A stretch of DNA of 64,000 nt, from NCBI GenBank assembly GCA_035906255.1, contig JAMIFM010000029.1, forward strand, positions 310,001 through 374,000, given 5' to 3'. The translations under genes and the position numbers were made by a program. The stretch is from SB11 sp035906255 (lineage in GTDB: Bacteria > Bacteroidota > Bacteroidia > UBA8524). This document shows positions 35,192 to 43,600 of this stretch, in pieces (the first letter of the stretch is position 1; each line of letters begins with the position of its first letter). The notes under the pieces were generated by a model. It was not told the origin of the DNA. It saw nothing but the letters and a program-made list of their open reading frames with translations, and ran no database searches.

Positions 35192-35242
35192 CCCACTTAT
35201 TACAAAAACACGCCCACTTATTGTCAATTTCGCCCACTTATT
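35192..35242 (+). promoter_or_regulatory. Putative LytTR operator array 1: three CCCACTTATT repeats
   Basis: Identical 10-mers CCCACTTATT at 35192-35201, 35213-35222 and 35233-35242, with periods of 21 and 20 bp. The array lies immediately downstream of a LytTR gene. A -7-like TAAAATTTG follows at 35274-35282, at nearly the same distance as in front of the giant adhesin gene. Confidence 0.75.
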
Positions 35243-35273
35243 AAGCCATACTGCCACAAGCAATATTTTATGT

Positions 35274-35282
35274 TAAAATTTG
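35274..35282 (+). promoter_or_regulatory. Candidate -7-like element TAAAATTTG
   Basis: Resembles TAnnTTTG with one extra base in the spacer; 31 bp after operator array 1. A transcript starting near 35290 would meet the hairpin at 35349-35371 after about 60 nt. Confidence 0.35.
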
Positions 35283-35348
35283 TATAGGTAAATCATACTA
35301 CGTATGTACCTAATTTTTGGTAGTTAAGTATATTTCGATTGCTAAGGG

Positions 35349-35371
35349 GGCGCAAGGGATTGCGCCTTTTT
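35349..35371 (+). terminator. Intrinsic terminator or attenuator hairpin
   Basis: GGCGCAA (35349-35355), GGGA loop, TTGCGCC (35360-35366), then TTTTT. It may end the kinase/regulator operon, or end a short RNA made from the promoter-like element at 35274. Confidence 0.75.
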
Positions 35372-35424
35372 GTTTTTGCTGCAATGTCAGTTGTTTTAGT
35401 TATTGCGTAAAATCCTTTCAAAAA

Positions 35425-35454
35425 CCACTTACTAAAAATTTCTTGCCACTTATT
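35425..35454 (+). promoter_or_regulatory. Putative LytTR operator array 2: CCACTTACT / CCACTTATT pair
   Basis: CCACTTACT at 35425-35433 and CCACTTATT at 35446-35454, period 21 bp. Same motif as array 1, beyond the hairpin and closer to the S74-protein gene (ATG 35596). A poor -7-like TATCATTA lies at 35488-35495, again about 34 bp downstream. Confidence 0.7.
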
Positions 35455-35595
35455 TCATTAAGCTGCCGCGGGTAAAGCGGGGTTTCATATCATTACTGCT
35501 AACACTGAGATTTGAGTAACATTTTATTGCATGCAAAATGTAGGCGTACCCGAAAAGCCTTTAAAAGAGTAGGAAAATATTAAACTTAATTGCAC

Positions 35596-37650
35596 ATGAA
35601 AATTTTTATTAATTGTTTTAAACAAGTAAAGCGAGCCTTATTTTTTCTGGCATTAACGTCATCGGCCTATTTAGCCTCAGCACAATATACTGTTGAGTGG
35701 ACAAATTTGGTAAACGTTTCAACCTCAAGTGGGGGAACAACAATTACCAAAACAGGCGGTTTTGGATATGATGGCAGAGCCGTTTCTATCAATGAATTAC
35801 CCACGTGTGTAGATGGTACCATAGAGTTTACAGCAAGCAATGTTTCAACTCAATCCCGCTACATTGGTTTTACGACCAATGGAGGCTCTAACAGCAGTGA
35901 TATTAAGTATGGTTTTTTGATTAACTACGGGTCTTTTTATTTCATTCTAAACGGAACATTATTTCCCGGTAGCAGTCCCTTCCCTGTATCCAATGGTGAT
36001 AGATTTAAAATAGAGCGTATTGGTAATCAAATTACTCTTACAGCCCTTGATTGTAGTACATGTTTCAGCAGCAACCCCCAAACATATTCTATCTCTACCC
36101 CTTCAACAGTATGGCAAGTAGCCGGAGCAATGTTTAATAATGGTGATGCAATATCTAACGTTACGGTAAACTTTGGAAAACCTGTTTCTTGTGGTGTTGA
36201 TTTGTGGGACAGGGATAATACAACGGGCTCATTGTTTAATGTTTACCAAAGCGACGATGTGGGTATTGGTACAATAACACCTACCGAACGCCTTGACGTT
36301 AATGGTAAAGCACGAGTAAGAACTTTAGATGTTGACAATACTGCCGCCAACTTGGTGGTTGCAGATGCCAGCGGTGTTTTGAAGAAAAAGACCGACCCTT
36401 GGACTCGTAACTCAGCCAGCGGTCTTTTATATACAACTACAGGAACCGATAAATTGGGAGTTGGAACTACTACACCCACCGAAAAACTTGATGTTGACGG
36501 GACTTTAAGGGTTCGTACAATAGCAAACAACAATGCGCTAACAAGGTTTTTGGTGGTAGATAATAACGGAGTCGTAAACTATAAAGACAATCTTTCATCG
36601 TTTGGCGGTTGGTATAAACAAGGAACTTCAGTTCCTCCAACAACTATAACAGACGATATATTTACGAACGGTAAAGTAAAAATAGGCCAACAACTTGAAG
36701 TTAACTCAACTATTTCTGCTTGGGGAGGAACTTTAACAGGAGGTACATATGACCGTTTTGCTTTGTATGCAGATAACTCAAACGGACTATTGTTTGAAGC
36801 TCCCCGTGCAACAAACAGCAATGCAGGAACCCGTTTACCCATTGTTTTTGGTTGGAGGGGTGATGCGACACCTGTGGTCACAATGAACGGGTCAAAAAAT
36901 GTGGGTATTGGCACTACAAGCCCCAACGCTAAACTTACTGTTGAAGGAAATGTTACCCCCGGAACCGATAATACATGGAATTTAGGTTCTGCCGCATACC
37001 GCTGGAAAGAAATATTTTGTACAAACAGCACAATCAATACATCAGACATAAACGCAAAAACCAACATTCAAGACCTAAAATACGGTATCGAAGACGTGAT
37101 GAAACTTCGCCCCGTTACCTATAACTGGAAAGAAAACGATAATGGAACAAGGATTGGCTTTATTGCTCAAGAACTTGAACAAGTAATTGGTGAAGTTATC
37201 GTAAACGAAAATGGTAAATATGGTGTTCGTTATACTGAAATTATCCCCGTATTAGTAAGCGGCATCAAGCAACAACAAGAAATCATCACTACTCAAAACC
37301 AACGTATCGACCAGTTGGAAAAAGAAATGGAAGAAATAAAAGCCTTGATTAAGAACCAAGGTGCGCAACCTTCAAAACAAAACCCTGCTTCTACAGGTAG
37401 CATGAACGTGGTTCCTAACCCTACTTATGGTAAAACCACCGTTAACTATACTATTAGCGGTGACTATGTCAATGCCAGTGTTATTGTGTATAACGAGTTG
37501 GGTCAAAAAATGGGCGAATATACAATCACCCAAAAAGGCAATGGAAGCGTTGAAGTAGATGCAACTTCGTTTGCAGGCGGCGCATACTTCTGCAAGCTTG
37601 TGGTTGACGAAAACATCAGGGAAGTAAAGAAATTTATTGTTTCCAAATAA
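35596..37650 (+). CDS. Secreted tail-fibre-like protein: S74 chaperone domain plus T9SS sorting domain
   Basis: 684 aa from ATG 35596 (a TTG 6 bp upstream is not needed). Signal peptide with MKIFINCFKQVKRALFF..LASAQ (about 1-31); a jelly-roll-like domain (about 32-195); a stalk with three repeats of the GIGT..TPTE+LDVNGKARVRT type (about 215-460); a Peptidase_S74 (endosialidase chaperone) domain at about 480-570 opening TSDINAKTNIQDLKYG with the conserved Ser-Asp and containing IGFIAQELEQV; a coiled coil (about 575-600); and a T9SS tail (about 608-684, MNVVPNPTYGKTTVNY). S74 domains in phage trimerise a fibre and then self-cleave. Likely a trimeric surface fibre. It lies downstream of putative LytTR sites and ends at a strong terminator. 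Confidence 0.87.
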   Translation: MKIFINCFKQVKRALFFLALTSSAYLASAQYTVEWTNLVNVSTSSGGTTITKTGGFGYDGRAVSINELPTCVDGTIEFTASNVSTQSRYIGFTTNGGSNSSDIKYGFLINYGSFYFILNGTLFPGSSPFPVSNGDRFKIERIGNQITLTALDCSTCFSSNPQTYSISTPSTVWQVAGAMFNNGDAISNVTVNFGKPVSCGVDLWDRDNTTGSLFNVYQSDDVGIGTITPTERLDVNGKARVRTLDVDNTAANLVVADASGVLKKKTDPWTRNSASGLLYTTTGTDKLGVGTTTPTEKLDVDGTLRVRTIANNNALTRFLVVDNNGVVNYKDNLSSFGGWYKQGTSVPPTTITDDIFTNGKVKIGQQLEVNSTISAWGGTLTGGTYDRFALYADNSNGLLFEAPRATNSNAGTRLPIVFGWRGDATPVVTMNGSKNVGIGTTSPNAKLTVEGNVTPGTDNTWNLGSAAYRWKEIFCTNSTINTSDINAKTNIQDLKYGIEDVMKLRPVTYNWKENDNGTRIGFIAQELEQVIGEVIVNENGKYGVRYTEIIPVLVSGIKQQQEIITTQNQRIDQLEKEMEEIKALIKNQGAQPSKQNPASTGSMNVVPNPTYGKTTVNYTISGDYVNASVIVYNELGQKMGEYTITQKGNGSVEVDATSFAGGAYFCKLVVDENIREVKKFIVSK

Positions 37651-37670
37651 ACCGTTCCCTCTATCAATTA

Positions 37671-37698
37671 AAAAACCCGGCCTTGGCCGGGTTTTTTT
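37671..37698. terminator. Bidirectional terminator
   Basis: Arms AAAAACCCGGCC and GGCCGGGTTTTT with a 2-nt loop; separates the S74-protein gene from the convergent giant operon. Confidence 0.92.
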
Positions 37699-37699
37699 G

Positions 37700-40600
37700 T
37701 TATGATGTAATTGCTGATAAAGCCAGTGTTAGCGGTATCTGCAATATAGGCACGTACTCATCGGTATTTGAGTAGGCAATAAAATCAAACGTATAATTTC
37801 CACCATTACTTTGCGGTTGATTAGCCAACCAGCTTGTAATACCGGCCGTCAGCATATTTGCAATACTTGCTCCGTTATCTGATACTGAAATACCGGTAGG
37901 AGTAATTAACAATACAGGTACCTCAATCGGTAACGATGTTCCGGGGATGGTGTAATTATAATTACACTGTATTTTCATTGTGTAACCCGTAACTCCACTG
38001 CTTATATTTTCAGTTAATGCGTCAAACAATGCAAGCAAGTGTTGGCTTAAGGTTCGTTGCGGTTTCACAGGATATTGTGTAGTGCCCACCGTAGCAATAT
38101 CAATAGCGTTGTTTGAGTTTAACAGAGGAATCAGCTTGTTATAGAACATTACCTGCGGCGTTTGATAAATAAACGACGGATTGGTAGTTTGCCAAGTACC
38201 GTTAGCGTTTTGCAGCAACTCCTCGTTACGTATTACTGCTACGCTGCTCCACGCATTTTGGGTGTTCAAAATATCAAGCCCCTGCAACTTAACAGTTCTT
38301 GAAATTATTGTGTTGCGGTTTTCATAAAGTAAATACTGTTTGGTACCTGAACCATCCAGCTTGTAATACAAATATTGGTTTTGTGCGGCTGGTTCCGGCG
38401 TATAACCGTCAATGTTTATTGCAATAGTTGTCGCTCCTGATTCTGTATCCGCCGGGGTAATGGTTACCAATAAATATTCTGTTGTATCCTGCGCGCTTTC
38501 AGTAATCGTGTATGACAACGTGTATGGGGGTGCGGGCAACGGGGCAGCATCCATCATCATTGCTGATTGCACTCGGGGATTAACCTGATTGGTTTGCTTC
38601 CATTGTTGCGCCACTTGCTGCACTAACTTCACAAAAGCAAGCATTGCATAGCGGGCATTAATTGCTATGGGGTTGGTTGCTGAAAGACTTGCAGGGGTTA
38701 GTTGCGAAAGGTTATTGTCTAAATCGCTGCTGATAGCAGGATAAACACTCATAAATTGCGCCAATGATTGATACAAAGGCAGGTTTTGGGCATTATTGGC
38801 TACGTAACTGCTTTGTTGTCCCTGCGCCACATTAAATTGTACCTCAGTAACCACCGTATCCTGTGCTGCTGATGGGTTTTGGTAGGTATAGATGTAGTTC
38901 CAAGTACGTGCGTCCTCAATGGTAACAGGGTTTGGCGGGTTGTTATCATTTACAGGGTAATCAGTGTTTTGTGCCGAAATTGATGGCGGGGTAGGATATG
39001 CCCTTAATGGAACGGGTATCGGGGTTTCTCCCACCTCTTCCATGCTTGCCAGCGGACTTGCGCCTCCTGCAATATCTCCATCCAACGGTACAATAAATGT
39101 AAGCCACGACGAAGCAAGGTAATCACCCATATCAGGTACTTGCTGTATATCAAACTCAATATGGCTTACTTTATATTTCATGTCACCGAAATTAAAGCTA
39201 CGGCTTTCGGCAATATTCTTGGCCTCAAACATATATGTTAACCACGAATTGCCTTTAGCTGTCGGAACTTTAGAAGTTGACATTGAATACTCCGTTGATT
39301 TTGGCACTGCATTAGAACCGGGTACTGAAGGATCGTCCCCTTCCATTTTACCAAATAACCAAGGCACATAAGGTGCTTGTGGCGGGTCGTTATTCACCCC
39401 GTTGTATTGCGAGTTAATAGTTGCGGTAGTTTGCACCGATGCCACATAGCGGTAAGCATTAGCAAGCTGTATAAGCATTTGTTGCTTCCATTTCTCTTGC
39501 GCATTGCCAATATTAGCAATGGTTTTTGCAGTGCAGGGAGGCGAAGGTTGCCCATCACAAGGGTCAATAATATAGTCTATAGTGCCCTCAATGGCTTCGG
39601 CCAACAATTGTTTTGCGTCTAACACTTGTTGCAGGTAATCAGGGTCGCCGCTAAACACCTCATTCGCATTCATTAAAAATGCGGGTACTGCAAAGGCAGG
39701 ACTTAAGAACCTGTCAACCGCTTGCAAAAACATCAAGCCCCAATTATCCATATCAATGGAAGAGAAGCTCTTGGCAACCGCTGTACCTACAGGATATGCC
39801 TGACCTTTTTGGTAATTGTTAATGTTGGCAGAGAAAGATTGTAAGCTGGTAGCTAAAGGTATAGGAGAGAAATAGTAAGTTTGATTATTATCAAAGCCAA
39901 ACTTAATACCATTAGCTCCGGTAGAATCAAAACGAACTATCCAAAGCGGTGGCGTTTCTGTGGTATCGCTATTACCCTTCGTCATATTTGTTCCCGTACC
40001 AACTTTTAGCACCACTCCGTTTACAGGCTGGTTGATAAAGGCTGTTTCAAACTGTTGAGCAAAAAAGGTAAGCGAAAGCATACCCCCAACACCGGGGTCT
40101 GATTGAGGCTGAATAACCGTAGTGGCGTATGCCACTCCCGCTACATTGGTAAAATTAGGATCGAGCAATGTAGTGGTGCGTTGCATAGTAAGGCTAACAG
40201 TAAGCGACGATATTTCGGGCAAAGCAGTTATACCTGTAGTAGTCACTGTTGTGCTGATAGCATAAGGTGTAATGGGTGTTGATACAGCTCCGCCTGCAAC
40301 TGCTTTCAGCATGGTAATTATCGGGGTAATGAAGCCCGACAATAACGCGTTTACATCAGCGATATGGTTAACAGGGTTGCCTCCCGTGTTTTCAATTGAA
40401 GTGGTGTAATTAACCGTCATATTACCGCCGTTTAGTTGGTAATACAACGTCATGTATGTAAGCAAGTCTATTTGGGCATTGCTTTGTGCTCCGTCGCCTA
40501 TGTAACGTGTGGTATTAAATGCGAAATTAAGTCCTAAAGTAGGTTTACCGCCTTCTAAATCAAACAAGTAATACACCGATACTGACGGCCATTGGCTAAG

Positions 40601-43600
40601 GGCAACTATTGTATCAGAATACAACAATTGCATTGAGGCACCCAACGGCGCCGTGTTTGATGGCGGAATATTACCAAACATATCCTGCCAGTTCAACGCC
40701 ATTTGCACGTTGGTACCAATGCCTGCATACGGGTTAGGGAAGTTGGGGTCGGTTCCGCCGGGCTGAACAAAGCGATAGTAAGGTATTACCCCCGAATAAT
40801 TCCAGTCTGTAGCATCCGCTCCCTGAGCGTTGTTTCCATTTTTGGCATTGGCAATATCCTCTTCGCTCATAGGGTCGGCCGGACCTGCGGGCAACAAGTT
40901 TTTATAACTTGGTACGGCAGGCAGCGATACTCCGATAAGGTTGAATTGAGTTTGCAAATATGTTTGGTCATCATCCTTAGTAGGAACAGGCAGCGTCGGA
41001 TTGTATTCAGGCGGCGCGTTACGCGAAACCTCATAACCAACACAACCGGGCAGTATGGTAGCAACCCTTGTGGTAATTTGCTGAGCAATTGGTGCAGTAG
41101 CGGGCGATTGTGCAAACACCGAGGTTTTTGAGGTATCAATTTCATCACCAATCACTACACTGTTTACAAACGGTGCGGGAATAAGCGTATCATAAGTTAT
41201 TACCAACGTAACATTGGCTACACCGTTGCCGCTAAATAGGGTATCGGGTAAGCCTTTATTGTCACTTGTGTTATAATAGAAGTAAAAACCACCACTGCGC
41301 ACTATACTGCATTCCCATAGTTTTTGTACGAAATCGCCTGCTGTATTTAGTGTATTGTAATCACGCTCCGGAGGGGCAGCAGCAGCAAAAGCAGTCATTA
41401 AATTCATGCCTTGCACCGGATTAGTTTCCGTAGAAAGGTTGGCCTGAACAATGGCCGTTTTAAAACCGCCGTTGGCAGCAGAAATATAACCGCCGTTTGA
41501 GTTTTGTACAGGGTCGGGCTGGTACAGTATCTGTATTTGCTGTATTGTTTTTGTACCGTCGTTGTCGTTATGAGTATTTAAATAACTGATTAATTCTTCT
41601 AAAAATACTATGCCCGCATCATCAGCACCAACAAGGTTATACATATTGCCCGATAGAGGGGTTACTTGTCCGCCACTTGCAGTTATTGTTTGTAATGAGA
41701 GGCTAACGGTTGTAGCCCAAGTGTAATTTGTAGCAGGTGCTTTAGTTGAATTAGTAAGCGTAAATACATTTAATAACACATTAGGCAATGAGTTAAAAAT
41801 GGTAGTAAGGTTTGAAGGCAATTTCCACAGGGTTGGGCTGTTAGAAACACCTGTGAAATAATCGCCGGGGTATTGCCACAATGCAGGGCTTCCCAACGAG
41901 AATGATTGCGGGGTATCGTTATAATTAATAATGGGTGAAGGCCCTGAAATAAGCGAAGGAGTTAAAGCAATTCCACCCAAATCAAGAGTGCGCTGTATTT
42001 CACTTGAGGTGATGGTGGCTACAATTGTATTAAGAGTGGGTGCATAGGGTGGTTTTGTACCGCCTACCATAGTAACCCAACTCAAATCAGGACTTTGAAG
42101 CAAAATTGCGTACTGGTCTGTAGTGGCAAGCGTGGTTGGAATAGCCACTTGCTGGCCTGTTAGCATATACAACGGTGTTATGGTGCCGCTTGCTGCCACA
42201 GGAGGAGCTGGAAGGCGCAAACCGTGCAGCATAAACCTTGATGCCATACCGCCAATTCCTTGCACACTATTATTTACCGCATTAGTAACAGTATCACTAA
42301 CCGTTGCCGAACCTCCGTTTTGAGTATTCAAATAATCCAACGCACCTTGCAATACCTGTTTAGCAATCAACGCTACAAAATCAGTAAATACAAACGTGGG
42401 GAATGAAAGGTTTGGTTGATTTTCAAAATCAGGGTCGGTAACATTACTGCAATCCGATGGGGCAAAGTTATCCCGCGTTATCTGAGACTCATATTGCACT
42501 GCCATTGCTGCCAACAAAGCCGATACATCCGCAATATAGTTTTGCGTACCCGTCATAGTTTGGGTAGAAAACTGCACCGCAGTTCCCGGATTGTTTTTGT
42601 AAAGCGTATTCATATACAGCTCGGGCAATACGGGGAATACCGACGCATCCATAGTGTTTGATGTTGTGGTATCTCCAATCCGAATGTTCAGCATGAAATA
42701 CGTACTCAAAAACGTTTGAATATCATTATGGGCTGCGTTGGTATAGTTAAACGGAGCAACGTTGTTGGGTCTTGTATTAAAGTAGCAAAGCAGCTGGGTT
42801 ATTTGGTCGGCAGTAATCGTTTGACTTTGCAGCCAAGCCAATCCCGTATTGCTTGAAGTATTCCCTATTAACGCATTTATGGCCCAATACAATACTCCCT
42901 CTGTTAATGAGGCAAGGCTGTTATTTGTACTTCCTGAGTTAATATACAGCACTCCCAAATATTGTTGGGTTGTTGTGCTGCTATCACCTGATACAGTAAG
43001 CTGCGGGAAGAAAACCAAATCAAGCGGAACTGCTCCGTTAAGCGGTTTAATAGGTTGCCATTTAAGTACAACCGCAGGAGCAGAAGAAAGGGCACTGAAG
43101 CCAAGTAGCATAGTAGTGTTAGTAGTTTTAGGCGGACACTGGTTCCAAGGTGCTGAGCTTGACGTATCGCTGCCGATAGTAAACGAAGCACTAATGGTGG
43201 CACTAAAATGCAGAGAAACTTTTATTGAAAAAAGACCGAGATTTATTTTTACAGTAAGTGAAACCGACACTCCCGCCTCAAAATAAATAGGTATTGGCTT
43301 GTAACTTTCTATGGTAATAGTAACATAGGCATAAGCCATTATGTCTAACCGTGCTGAAATAATGGCAAAGTTTATTTCGCCGTATATATGGCCTGTAAGT
43401 CCGAAAGTACCTTGTAATTTGTAGTATGTACCGTCGCTGGTTTGTAGTGATGGGTTGGCACGGAAGAAGCCCAATACCCCTTGGAAAATACCAACGGCTG
43501 TAAGCGATAATCCGGCCTTTAAAATACCCGCTTCAATGGTTTTACCAACCCCCAGCGATAAGCCCAAGCCAAACTCTATTACGGGGTTAAATGTACCGCA

